The position numbers were made by a program, and so were the translations under genes. DNA of 64,000 bases from Wandonia sp964447015. Its GTDB lineage: Bacteria; Bacteroidota; Bacteroidia; Flavobacteriales_D; Crocinitomicaceae. This document shows, piece after piece, positions 29,201 to 39,200 of the stretch. Below the pieces are notes generated by a model. It ran no database searches and was not told where the DNA came from. It saw nothing but the letters and a program-made list of their open reading frames with translations. Within the stretch, counting starts at the first letter, position 1, and each line of letters begins with the position of its first letter. The DNA lies in NCBI GenBank assembly GCA_964447015.1, contig CAYUQU010000005.1, positions 39,404 through 103,403 on the forward strand, written 5' to 3'.

Positions 29201-32200
29201 TAAGCTCAAAGAACTCAACAGCATCATTCAGTCGGGGCAAGCGACAGATGCGGATCGCGAAATTATTACAAACAACCTACACCTCAATGCAGCTTCTTTT
29301 GCGAAGATGATGGAGTTGTTTATGGCGTGTGAGAATTATTTGAATTCGACTTTTACCTTTGAGAGACCGACGACGGAAGCTTTGTATACCTTGACTTCTA
29401 TTTTCAGAGTTAGTGCTAAGTTTTCGCTACAAAGTGTGTGGGTGGATGAGGAAATTACGTACGATCCCAGCACTACAGAACCTGCAAATCTGATGTTAAA
29501 TGGTCAGTATTTCTGGAAGGCTTTGCAAAACCCTGTTGCAGGAGTTTGGGATCCTTCCTTACAAACGATTCCTGCATCTACGGGAGAGATAGACCGCACA
29601 CATATTCCGATTATCGATCCTGAATTATTGCCTTCAGCAGAATTATTGACAAATCCCGAAGCTGAGGCTTACCGCATTTTGTACGATGACCGTAAAAACG
29701 AGCTGGAAATACAATTTAATGCGTACCTAGATAAAATAATCCCATTTGAGATTGAAGGATTTGAAAAAATTCTAAATCACATCAATACTGATGATTACAA
29801 TACGGGGTATGATGTGTCACCTTACGCTAATCTTGATGCGTTAATTGCAGCCTTTGAGAGCACTGATCCATTCAGTCAGCATGAAGCTGCTGTGGTGCTC
29901 AATGAAGCATTTGGACTTTCAGCAAGTGACTTTTCTGTGATTTTACCGATAAAAAGAGCATATGAAAATGAAAATCCCGAGTCAGTACCCACTGCGGGTG
30001 AACTGAAAAAAGCGACACGTTTATTGGTGTCAGGTTATAAGCGCGTACAGTTGTATCCTACAACAGGTGGGTGGATTGATGTAGAAATCACAGCGGGGGT
30101 AATGTACTACAACGTACGAAAAATGCGTATGGCTGCCGAGCGAAGCAGTATTTCTGAACGCAACGAATGGCAACGCACACTTGCTGCTTGGAATCGAACT
30201 CCGGCTATTCATCCTGACCTTGTTCCACCAGAAAATATCAAAGAGTTTGTGAGTGGCGAGGCCGTGCATGACATTTGGGTGAACCGTTTTGGCGAATTAG
30301 CTGATTTGACTACCGATATAGAAACATTATTCAATAGTAGTATTACTCCTATAGGTGATTTACTAAGTAATTTAGAATTATTACTTGCAATGGCCGTTGC
30401 CCGTACGGATGACGATACGATACAGAACGCACAAACTTACCTTGACTATTTCCTTAATATTCAGCTCCTTGAAGAATCGGGTGAAGATATCCGCCCATAC
30501 TTGAACCAATTGGGGATTTTGATTACAGAATACCGTGTGTTGCGCAAAATTTATGATCTTGTTAAACAGGCAGATGAAGATGAAGGAGAACCAGATTTAC
30601 TTGAGTCGGAGTATGATGATGTGGTGAATATCTTGGTACAGATTCACTCGCGGAATATTATGCCTTTTGCGGCAATTCAGGAGGAATTTGAAGAAGATGT
30701 GATTCTTTGTGGAGATGAATTCCAAAACTTTAAATCACAATCAATTAGTTTCCCAATTAATCTTGTAAACCCACCGCAAAACTGGCGTGCACCTCACAGC
30801 GAGGTGAAAGCATGGAAAGATAAATTAACTACGCGAGTTGAAAGAGACCAGAGGGTAATTGATGCATGGAAAGAAATTTTGCTGGAAGCAGAGGAAATCA
30901 CCATGCCACTCATGCGGGATGCGTTAATCCAAGCTCTAAGAAATGAATGTGAATCATTCGATTCTGCTGCGGAGCGTTTAGCCAAAACCTTGTTTATTGA
31001 AACAAAGGACAATTGTTGTGTAAAACACAGCCGAGTTTCCTTTGCGATTGAGACCTTGCAAGGCTTTATCTTCTCTCTTCAAAACGGGGTTTACGACGAA
31101 TATTTGGATGGATTCAGTATTTCGGCTCCAAACTTTAAGCGTGAGTGGGAATGGATCGGTTCTTACGCCACATGGCGTTCGGCGGTTTTCGTGTTTATTT
31201 ATCCTGAAAACTTGCTTTACCCTACGCTGAAAAGACTGCAAAGTCCTGCTTTTCTTCAATTGTCGGACACGATTAATAACGCTAACCGTTTTTCACCAGA
31301 TGATGCATGTCGTGCTGCAAAAAGATTTCAGCTACAGTTTGAGGATTTGCAACACCTGAAAATGATTTGTACCACAAATGCAGACGCCTACTTCTATCGC
31401 AAAGATCCTTTTGATTGCTGTGGTGACCAAAATAATAGTATCAGTCGCTATACGACGTTTTATTTTGCGGAAAGTATTATTTCAGGAAAGTCGTACTGGT
31501 CTGAAAAGCCTTTTTATTCATCTGATGCAAATGACCATAGTTTTTGGGAGGAGGTTCTTTTGCCTGATGGAGCGCATATAACAGGATGTCATGTGCTTAC
31601 GGGAGAATATGACTTAGATGGTCATTCGCTTGACCGTGCTTTATGGTTGTTTTACACTTACAAGGAGAAAGGTGAATTAAAAATGGCTTTCATTAAAAAG
31701 GACTTGACAACTTCTGGTAGTCAATGGTCTGAAGAGGAAAGTGTTGAGTTACCAAATTTAATAGATTTGGATTTTACTTATACTGTATATTCATCGTCTA
31801 CTTCCTTCACTACGTATAATGGAATATTGAGTCCTGGAGACACTTTAGTGAAAGTAACTGCTTGTCAACAATCAGTTGAATGGTCGTATCCCTCTTTTAT
31901 TTTTTCCTATAAATGTATTGACAATTCATTAAAACATGTTCATATCAGGTATCTTTTTACAGAAAATGAATTTGATGATAAGAATCCTTCTACAATTATT
32001 GTTTTTCATAAAAGTAATAAAGAACCAATAACAGCAGTAATACATGATATTTCGCCAGCTAATTCAATTCTTGATTACAAAATAGGAGTTTCTGTAGTAT
32101 TTGATGACGAAGTTCAAACCGGATATTTTGGGAATTATTTTGGGAAGAATCTTCTAGATACTACCATCTATCAACAGAATATTTTGATAAACTCAATGCA

Positions 32201-35200
32201 AATTGTTGGTTGCTATCAAAAATCAAATTCGAATAATAAATTGGTTCTTGTGTTTAGTAATACATCAGAAGTGGAGTATATCGAAGTCGAATTTTTATTT
32301 TTAGTCACTTCAGCATCTTTTATCACTATAAATGCTAGTACAGTAATCTTGTCTAGCGAACCGATGCTTCAAAATATTAGGAGTATTTCACCAATTTTCA
32401 GACAATCATCATTTGTAGGTGCTCATGCCGTGCATGCCTACCAAACAAAAGCTCCAGTAGGATTGGTGTTTGAGTATGAAGACACTGATATCTTTGCCAA
32501 AAAACTGTTTGGTCTTGCAATTGAAGAGGTAGACTTAGTCCCAATAGAATCTGCGGACTGTATTGAGAATATGAACCTCCGAACCCAACAGATTAAAGCG
32601 CATCTACGAGCTAACCTGAATGCGCCACTAGGAAATCCCATCGGTCAATTTACGCGAACGAACAAAGTGCGTGAGTACTTATACGAGGCGTATTATTTTG
32701 TGCCGATGTTGATTGCGCTTGACCAACAGCAACGTGGTCAGTATGATGCGGCACTTTCTTGGTATCGCTCTGCGTATGACTATGCGAATAATCTGGCAAA
32801 CAAGCGGAAGATTTTTTACGGGTTGGTATTGGAGCAATCGATCGTCAATATCTATCAGCGTCCTGCAGATTGGTTGTTGGACCCGTTGAATCCGCATCTT
32901 ATCGCGCAGACTAGAGCAAATGCCTATACGAAGTACACCATTATGAACATTATTCAGTGTTTATTGGCGTATGCAGATCGTGAGTTTACATTGGATACGA
33001 TTGAATCTGTACCTCGTGCACGTAAGTTGTATTCGGAAGCATTGAATTTGTTGAAAGTAAGTGAACTTAATTTAAGAGCTCCTGCGTGCAATACCATCAT
33101 CAATAATTGTTTCCCTCAAGACATCGCGCTACCTCATGACAAATATTGGAACAATACCTTTGAAGAACTTCAGCAGAAAATGGCTGAACTCCCCACAAGT
33201 GTGTTAGTTGAAACTGCTGCAGACGAAATCAAGAGCATCTTTGATAATGGTCTCTTGGATATAGAGGAGAAATTTACGGCTGCGTTTGATTATTTGGATG
33301 CGAATACACCAGCACCAGGCACGCCCGAATCTGTGGTGGAATTAATAGATGGTTTTGGTGAACGAATGGACAATTCGTTCCGTTTCATCTTTGCGCAAAT
33401 GAACCTACAGCCGTTTAACACAGCAGTGGGAACTCGATTTGACGATACGGTAGCCGAACTTTCGTTTGTGGATCCAGCTACTTTGGGAGACACGGAGACG
33501 GAAGACCAAATAAGTTGGTTGGAAAATCCAGTAAAGAACAATTCGGAACCATACGGATTTGATTTTATGGATAATGAAGGGAAGCAATTGTTGCCTGCGG
33601 AGTATGCATACAACCCACTTGTTCACTCGCGCAAGCCGTTTATGGCAAATATGGTATATACCAATGCACCTGAGATGTATGCGCCTGCGCTATTCCCTGA
33701 AAGCTATATGCCGCTGATTGACTACCGCTTCTGCATGCCGAAAAACCCGGTGTACAGTGCGTTGGAATTAAAGGCAAATTTAGAACTCTTCAAAATTCAC
33801 AATTGCCGCAATATTGCAGGGATGGTAAGAGAATTGGATATTTTTGCCGCAGCCACAGACAGCACTACGGGAGTTCCCGTAATTGGCGCAGGCGGTAGTT
33901 TGATTCTCCCTGGTTTGGGCACCTTTACCCCTTCGCAGTACCGCTTCCGTGTGCTGATGGAACGTGCTAAGCAACTTGTGCAACTCGCACAACAATTGGA
34001 AAGTCAGTTCTTAAACACATTGGAAAAAGAAGATGCGGAAAATTATACCCTGATGAAAGCACGGCAGGATTTGCGTGTAACCAAAGAAACAGTGCGTTTG
34101 CAAGATATGCGCGTGAGACAGGCGGATAATGAGTTGGGGATGGCTGATTTGCAATTAGATAAAGTGGAGTTTTCTTTTGACCATTTTAGTGATTTAATTA
34201 GTGAAGGTATGAATATTCATGAAATTATGAGTTTGGTCTTTTTGGGTATTTCCACAACTCTATATGCTTCTGCTGCGGCTGTAAGTTACTTTTCTACCGA
34301 CTCAGTGTCAGCCATGTTTTCAAGTTCTGCACAAGCTGCCTCTACAAATGCCTCTATATTAGCTCAATTTGCATCCTATGAACGGCGTAAAGATGAATGG
34401 CAATACCAAAAAGATTTGGCTGGACACGACATCTCCATCGCCAACCAACAAATCAAAATCGCCAACCAAAACATCCGCATCGTGGGGCAAGAGCGTGAAA
34501 TAGCGCAATTGAACAACGGCCATGCAGAGGATACATTGGAGTTTTTGAAAACCAAATTCACCAACGCGGAGTTGTATCGTTGGATGGGCAATGTGTTGGA
34601 GCGTTCGTACGGGTATATGCTGAGTTTAGCAACTGCGGTGGCGAAAACAGCAGAAGGGCAATTCTATTTTGAACAGCAAGAACAAGCAGGACCGTTTATT
34701 TTAGATGATTATTGGGATGCACCACAATCGGGTGGAGTGTCGCTTTCGGGAGAGAGTAATGTGGATCGTCGCGGATTAACGGGGAGTGCACGTCTGTTGC
34801 AGGATCTTTACCGTTTGGATCAGTTTGCGTTTGAACGCACTAAGCGTAAATTGCAAATGACCAAGATGATTTCATTGGCACAGAATTTCCCTGAAGAATT
34901 CCAATCGTTCCGCGATACAGGGGTAATGAATTTTCAATTGACTACGGAGTTGTTTGATTATGATTTCCCCGGACAGTATCTGCGTTTGATTAACGGCGTG
35001 AAGGCTTCCGTAATCGGACTTGTACCCGTAAATGACGGCATCAAAGCTACCTTAACCGCTGGGGCTACTTCTTATACGGTGATTGAAGCGAACAACATGT
35101 ACCAACGCATTCCGATTCGTCGTATGGAAATCGAACAGGTGGCGTTGACGGCACCAATGAACACTAACGGTTTGTTTGAATTGCAACCGATGCAAGGTGA

Positions 35201-35834
35201 ATTGCTAAACCCTTTCGAAGGAATGGGAATAGAATCACAATGGGAATTCAAAATGCCAAAATTCTCGAACCGCATGGATTACAGTCAAATTGCAGACGTG
35301 TTAGTTGAAGTGGAATACACGGCAATGGATAGCTTCCAATATCGTTATCAGGTGCTGCAAGATTTGGACAACACGTATCGTTTCAGCCGAGGATTCTCGT
35401 TCAAGAATGATTTCCCAGATCAGTGGTATGAATTAGCAGAAGCTCTTCCAAATGAAGAACAAAATACCACCCCGATTACGGTCGAATTTGAACTGAAACG
35501 CGAGAACTTCCCACAAGGAGTAAATGACATTCGATTGGATGGCAGTGATATTCTTCTGCACTTTGTTCGTGAAGATGGCTATACAGAAGAAATTCATGTG
35601 GTAGATTTCAATTTGGCTGATGCGGAAGGTTCTGAACTTTCGGGTACCACAATAAATGGAACATTGAAGTCAAATGGACAATTGACAGATGCGCTAACAA
35701 GTAACCCGATGGCTCGTTTGCGCTTGTCTTTTGATAACACAATTTTGGTTCGCGAAATGTTCAGTGAAGGAAAAATACAGGATATTTTGTTGTTGGTGAG
35801 CTGTAGGGCTGATTTACCAACTTATCCGCTTTAG
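26223..35834 (+). CDS. Tc toxin A subunit (TcA), pore-forming translocation component
   Basis: 3203 residues, longer than the usual 2500 or so. After a beta-rich N-terminal extension, the VRP1/SpvA-type region has the motif CDCDDCSSAISPFAYMVDLL (Cys471 onward). About 1600-1680 is the neuraminidase-like region start (EWEWIGSYATWRSAVFVF, YPENLLYPTLKR). The C-terminal third has YYFVPMLIALDQQQRGQYD (about 2155), the helical shaft, a hydrophobic hairpin near 2660-2700 likely to form the channel tip, a coiled coil at about 2736-2772, and the TcB-binding C-terminal domain (about 2850-3203). TcA pentamers bind a target cell and inject the TcB-TcC cargo. There is no signal peptide. Residues 1840-2060 are encoded by visibly AT-richer DNA. 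Confidence 0.9.
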   Translation: MSVTPPTRPFKGYTLNEGYTNLGTLQFDITQLEFEVIEDFQESPNKPKPSTKILFSTKYSTGEPLPAGYVVELDFMLINTPAVVFTDSVISTREEFVEYNFPGNFFIKKNDSGIFIIDLRVEGTITTRDQECYIEVKDSSENSYYTLITDLVVNGDYLCIFDGDETYYKLADEFEISTEDIDVIVINQFGAVLTYNPDTQIWANLGKITFNQIEFPEELDEFSDGFYETNVNTGTITQGHLGDDASTFENFIAIVENTSPYYVKVKVDIYELEDKRPIHDVVIDSILLGSPDVNIITIPGSPEAPEDESPDLGDIETVSGETFSTALVNFINTEEINSLKKLRASGPIRYIDGMPTEGITEPELTLLQAHIDLYIINENIDENQHLIDEGYDSLFKIATTPKDKFLEDTVGEVLALYHAAKMHEEVVQTQKLLSNVLSARMSDYGLKTNMYPALPNSNFEQEVFASFINKCDCDDCSSAISPFAYMVDLLKYGANTVRKTGTNAYAPVNYTQFLTLLETYFLQPFGTLSVSCSTLNTQFCRVRLVTEVLEKFVDEQTLPQPVLDQLEADRNDYLLVTYKTILNQAGTSFQELRDVVKMQPEDEKLTLAERWSTKMGIPLIVPGETELLTADRIWLTFDNTDPDYVLNAENLELIFGFRDTLRDVLTNTPDSLMNQWRAAHLRDMWRIQDYPFTSYSREYVDPENPATFKANWKPLIDPDNVGPTDMTYYTSEFASELWRHRKADTDTFLKRWITEAGFLSRTSADINKRILRVADRDITTHVIEADKVYINHNPEPTTYHVLNKTLINLDTDVILRKSTIVDEVVTLEPAMVQPNGTEPVMRYNRVLNVPDEGIEIVPGTGDYAVTIDFGENAVLEDILTDGLLKLISDTSEEIYSSEFTTGDYTIPTISYEQPYKVEFKITYEDETFFSGNLKLIYEVEVPLYTTEIPNPNLICEELFGVNSSSYPFFDSLLSFDYTVWNLPDGWTVETGYTKLKELNSIIQSGQATDADREIITNNLHLNAASFAKMMELFMACENYLNSTFTFERPTTEALYTLTSIFRVSAKFSLQSVWVDEEITYDPSTTEPANLMLNGQYFWKALQNPVAGVWDPSLQTIPASTGEIDRTHIPIIDPELLPSAELLTNPEAEAYRILYDDRKNELEIQFNAYLDKIIPFEIEGFEKILNHINTDDYNTGYDVSPYANLDALIAAFESTDPFSQHEAAVVLNEAFGLSASDFSVILPIKRAYENENPESVPTAGELKKATRLLVSGYKRVQLYPTTGGWIDVEITAGVMYYNVRKMRMAAERSSISERNEWQRTLAAWNRTPAIHPDLVPPENIKEFVSGEAVHDIWVNRFGELADLTTDIETLFNSSITPIGDLLSNLELLLAMAVARTDDDTIQNAQTYLDYFLNIQLLEESGEDIRPYLNQLGILITEYRVLRKIYDLVKQADEDEGEPDLLESEYDDVVNILVQIHSRNIMPFAAIQEEFEEDVILCGDEFQNFKSQSISFPINLVNPPQNWRAPHSEVKAWKDKLTTRVERDQRVIDAWKEILLEAEEITMPLMRDALIQALRNECESFDSAAERLAKTLFIETKDNCCVKHSRVSFAIETLQGFIFSLQNGVYDEYLDGFSISAPNFKREWEWIGSYATWRSAVFVFIYPENLLYPTLKRLQSPAFLQLSDTINNANRFSPDDACRAAKRFQLQFEDLQHLKMICTTNADAYFYRKDPFDCCGDQNNSISRYTTFYFAESIISGKSYWSEKPFYSSDANDHSFWEEVLLPDGAHITGCHVLTGEYDLDGHSLDRALWLFYTYKEKGELKMAFIKKDLTTSGSQWSEEESVELPNLIDLDFTYTVYSSSTSFTTYNGILSPGDTLVKVTACQQSVEWSYPSFIFSYKCIDNSLKHVHIRYLFTENEFDDKNPSTIIVFHKSNKEPITAVIHDISPANSILDYKIGVSVVFDDEVQTGYFGNYFGKNLLDTTIYQQNILINSMQIVGCYQKSNSNNKLVLVFSNTSEVEYIEVEFLFLVTSASFITINASTVILSSEPMLQNIRSISPIFRQSSFVGAHAVHAYQTKAPVGLVFEYEDTDIFAKKLFGLAIEEVDLVPIESADCIENMNLRTQQIKAHLRANLNAPLGNPIGQFTRTNKVREYLYEAYYFVPMLIALDQQQRGQYDAALSWYRSAYDYANNLANKRKIFYGLVLEQSIVNIYQRPADWLLDPLNPHLIAQTRANAYTKYTIMNIIQCLLAYADREFTLDTIESVPRARKLYSEALNLLKVSELNLRAPACNTIINNCFPQDIALPHDKYWNNTFEELQQKMAELPTSVLVETAADEIKSIFDNGLLDIEEKFTAAFDYLDANTPAPGTPESVVELIDGFGERMDNSFRFIFAQMNLQPFNTAVGTRFDDTVAELSFVDPATLGDTETEDQISWLENPVKNNSEPYGFDFMDNEGKQLLPAEYAYNPLVHSRKPFMANMVYTNAPEMYAPALFPESYMPLIDYRFCMPKNPVYSALELKANLELFKIHNCRNIAGMVRELDIFAAATDSTTGVPVIGAGGSLILPGLGTFTPSQYRFRVLMERAKQLVQLAQQLESQFLNTLEKEDAENYTLMKARQDLRVTKETVRLQDMRVRQADNELGMADLQLDKVEFSFDHFSDLISEGMNIHEIMSLVFLGISTTLYASAAAVSYFSTDSVSAMFSSSAQAASTNASILAQFASYERRKDEWQYQKDLAGHDISIANQQIKIANQNIRIVGQEREIAQLNNGHAEDTLEFLKTKFTNAELYRWMGNVLERSYGYMLSLATAVAKTAEGQFYFEQQEQAGPFILDDYWDAPQSGGVSLSGESNVDRRGLTGSARLLQDLYRLDQFAFERTKRKLQMTKMISLAQNFPEEFQSFRDTGVMNFQLTTELFDYDFPGQYLRLINGVKASVIGLVPVNDGIKATLTAGATSYTVIEANNMYQRIPIRRMEIEQVALTAPMNTNGLFELQPMQGELLNPFEGMGIESQWEFKMPKFSNRMDYSQIADVLVEVEYTAMDSFQYRYQVLQDLDNTYRFSRGFSFKNDFPDQWYELAEALPNEEQNTTPITVEFELKRENFPQGVNDIRLDGSDILLHFVREDGYTEEIHVVDFNLADAEGSELSGTTINGTLKSNGQLTDALTSNPMARLRLSFDNTILVREMFSEGKIQDILLLVSCRADLPTYPL

Positions 35835-35857
35835 TAAATGAAAAATTAAAAGTAAAC

Positions 35858-35920
35858 AGTGAAAAACTAGAAATGAGAATTAGTGTGAACCCCTAATTTT
35901 TTCATTTTTAGTTTTTCATT
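35858..35920. repeat. AT-rich inverted repeat, copy 1 (between tcA and a small secreted gene)
   Basis: Two A-rich arms based on the word GAAAAACTAnAAATGA (35860-35875) pair imperfectly with a T-rich arm at 35902-35920. It belongs to a family of Lys/Phe-coding-like AAAAATGAAAA repeats found five times from here to 45443. Confidence 0.6.
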
Positions 35921-35942
35921 CTAAAATTAAAAAAAACAAATT

Positions 35943-36254
35943 ATGAAAAAAGTAAGTTTAATAGTATTTCTTACCTTGATGATGGTAAGTTTTCAAGGAA
36001 ATGCACAAAAAGTTTCTACAGTTATAGTATCTGGAGAACAAGCTACCACAAAATCACATATAGAAGTGGTCAATCCAGATTATACTGTTTCAATAATTTC
36101 ATACGGTAAGGATGAGAATATATTAGTCATGCTTAAAAAAGAATTAGATGTATGGTTGAATAAAGGCTATGTTATAGAGTCAACTACTACTGCTGGTTCA
36201 CAATCTAAAGTAATTTATAAAACAATATATGTATTAGTTAAACCTATAGAATAA
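35943..36254 (+). CDS. Small secreted protein between tcA and tcB
   Basis: 103 residues with a clear signal peptide (KKVSLIVFLTLMMVSFQGNAQ). The mature part is about 80 residues, basic and beta-rich, ending in VIYKTIYVLVKPIE. No family recognised. It lies between the two large Tc genes on the same strand, so it is probably expressed with them. It could be an export helper, a periplasmic chaperone or an unrelated insertion, because an AT-rich repeat precedes it. Confidence 0.65.
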   Translation: MKKVSLIVFLTLMMVSFQGNAQKVSTVIVSGEQATTKSHIEVVNPDYTVSIISYGKDENILVMLKKELDVWLNKGYVIESTTTAGSQSKVIYKTIYVLVKPIE

Positions 36255-36295
36255 CAAATCGTCAATTACATTAATCCTATTTATCAAGATATCAC

Positions 36296-39200
36296 ATGTC
36301 CAACACCAAAGGAACCTCAGCTATAGTCCCTCCACAGGGAGGTGGTGCGCAAAGCGGCCTCGGAGAAAAATTCTCTCCCGACTTATTTACGGGTACAGGA
36401 AATTTTAGCGTGCCTGTGGCTGTGCCACCGGGGAGAAACGGCTTTCAGCCTGAGCTGACCCTTGGCTATAGTACGGGGAATGGCAACGGCACCTTTGGTA
36501 TGGGGTGGGCACTGGGAATTCCAGGAGTGACCCGCAAAACATCAAGAGGCATTCCAGTGTATGCGGACAAGCAAGATGTGTTTATTCTCTCGGGTGCGGA
36601 AGATTTAGTGCCGGTTAAAGAAGTTACGGCGCAAGGGCACCAGAAAACAACTTACCGACCACGAACCGAAGGACTTTTTGCGCGGATTGTACACCACAAA
36701 AAAACAAACGGTGAAAATTACTGGGAAGTACGCAGCAAAGATGGATTGATCAGCTTTTATGGCACACCTGATTCGGAGGGTAACGATCCTTGTGTCATTG
36801 CAAATCCCGAAAACCGCAAGGCTATTTTTGCGTGGTGTTTAAGCAAAACGGTGGATCCTTATGGCAATGAAATCGTCTATGAATACGAACGTGAATTGGT
36901 GACGACAGGTTCCACAACCAACCCACATGTCTATGACCAGTTGTATCTTTCTTCCATCAAATACGCACAGTATGTGGACAATAACGAAAAGAAATACCTG
37001 TGTGAAGTAAAATTCAACTACGAAGAACGCCCTGACTCATTTTCAAGTTACCGCCAAGGTTTTGAAATGCGTACCACTCGTAGATGTGCAACTATTGAGA
37101 CCTACACACATGCAGATGAAACCCGAAAAACCAAAACCTATCATTTCAATTACCTTTCAGGAGATAAATTGCCGCTGAATGGTGCGTCCATGCTTAAAAG
37201 TGTTTCAGTAGAAGGTCACCATGGAGAAATAAGCGAGTGGATGCCACCATTAGAATTTGGCTATTCAACCTATAAACCCTCGCGACGAGGGTTGCGCACT
37301 ATAGACGGCCCAATTCCTATGATGTCGCTTTCACAACCGGGATTTGAACTGGTTGACCTCAATGGAAACGGACTTCCCGATTTATTGCAATTAGACGGCA
37401 TTGCCGCACGTTATTGGACAAACAAAGGAGACGGCAAATTCAGCAATCCCCGAAATTTAGGTATTTCCCCCACCATTCAACTGGGTGAGCCGGGTGTACA
37501 ACTAATCGATGCCAACGGAAACGGTCGCAGCGATTTGTTGGTCACCAACGGCTTGCAGGCAGGTTATTTCTCGGGAAGCTTTAACGGGGTGTGGGACGAA
37601 AAAAATTACCGACCTTACCGCAAAGCCCCCTCCTTTACCTTTTCCGATCCTGAGGTACAACTCATCGATTTGGACGGTGACGGCATGACGGACGTATTGC
37701 GTAATGGAGCGAAATTCGAATGTTTTTTCAACGACCCGCAGCAAGGATTTGATAAAGTGCGTGTGGCAGACAAAACCTTTGCCGATTTCAGCTTTGCCGA
37801 TCCGCGCATTCGTTTTGCGGATATGACCGGAGACGGCTTGCAGGATATTGTGCTGATTTCATCCGGCTGGGTGCAGTACTGGCCCAACATGGGATACGGA
37901 CGTTTTGGAAAAAAGGTGAACATGAAAAATGCACCGCGTTTTCCCGAACAATACAATCCTGCACAAGTACTTGTAGGCGATTTGGACGGAGACGGACTGG
38001 CAGACATTGCTTTTGTAGAAAACAACAGCGTAATGCTCTACGTAAATCAATCGGCAGGCGGCTTTTCCGAAGGCACCAAAGTGATGAATACCCCACCCGT
38101 GTTTAATCCCAATGACCTTCGAATTGTGGATATAATGGGTACAGGACAACCTGGAATTTTATGGTCAATGGCAGGGACAGATGGTAGAAACGGGAAAATG
38201 TATTTCTTGGACTTTACTAACAATAACAAGCCCTATGTACTGGAAGAAATGAACAACAACATGGGTAGCATTACCCGTGTGGAATACGGTTCATCCATTT
38301 ATCATTACTTGCGTGATGAAAAGAATCCCATAACAAGATGGAAAACGGAACTTCCTTTTCCCGTGCAAGTAGTGAACAGAGTGGAGGTCTTGGATCTTCT
38401 TTCAGGTGGAAAATTAGCTACCGAATACAATTACCACAACGGCTATTGGGACGGTGCAGAACGAGAGTTTAGAGGATTTGCCCAAGTAGATACCATAGAT
38501 ACGGAGACTTTTGAGAGATTCAATGAAAAATTAAAAGATAAAAATGAAAAATGGGGCGAGAACGGTGTAAATTGGGGTGATGTGTTGGTGGACAACTTAC
38601 TTAATTCTACTGAGTTTTATACGCCTCCAGTTTTAACAAAGAGTTGGTTTTATCCCGGACCTGTGGGAGAGGATTTTACCCGTTGGCATGAGGTGGATTT
38701 TAGTGAGCAATACTGGCAGGGAGATGCGAATGTGCTAGAGAGAACCGCGCAAATGAAAAATTTACTGGCTTCTTTACCCCGAAGAGGAAGACGAGAGGCA
38801 TTAAGGACACTGAGAGGAACGCTACTGCGTTCGGAAACGTACGGTTTGGATGGAACGCCATTACAGAGTAAACCTTATACGGTTACCGAAAGTTTAATGA
38901 GCCTGCGATTGGAAAATGAACGATTAAAAGATAAAAATGAAAAATTGTTCACTTTTAATTTTTCATTTTTCATTTCTGATTATGTGTTTTTTCCCTTTAA
39001 TGTCGCTCAGCGCACCACACAATACGAACGTGGCAACGACCCGATGCATAGCATGAGTTTTGTGAAGGGTTACGATGCGTATGGACATCCTACTGGGGAA
39101 CTAAGCATGGGACTACCAAGAGGTTCCTCTCCCTTGAGTGGTGGCGGTGGTCAATACTTGGCTACCTATGGCGAGAGTGAATTTATCTACAAAGACATTC

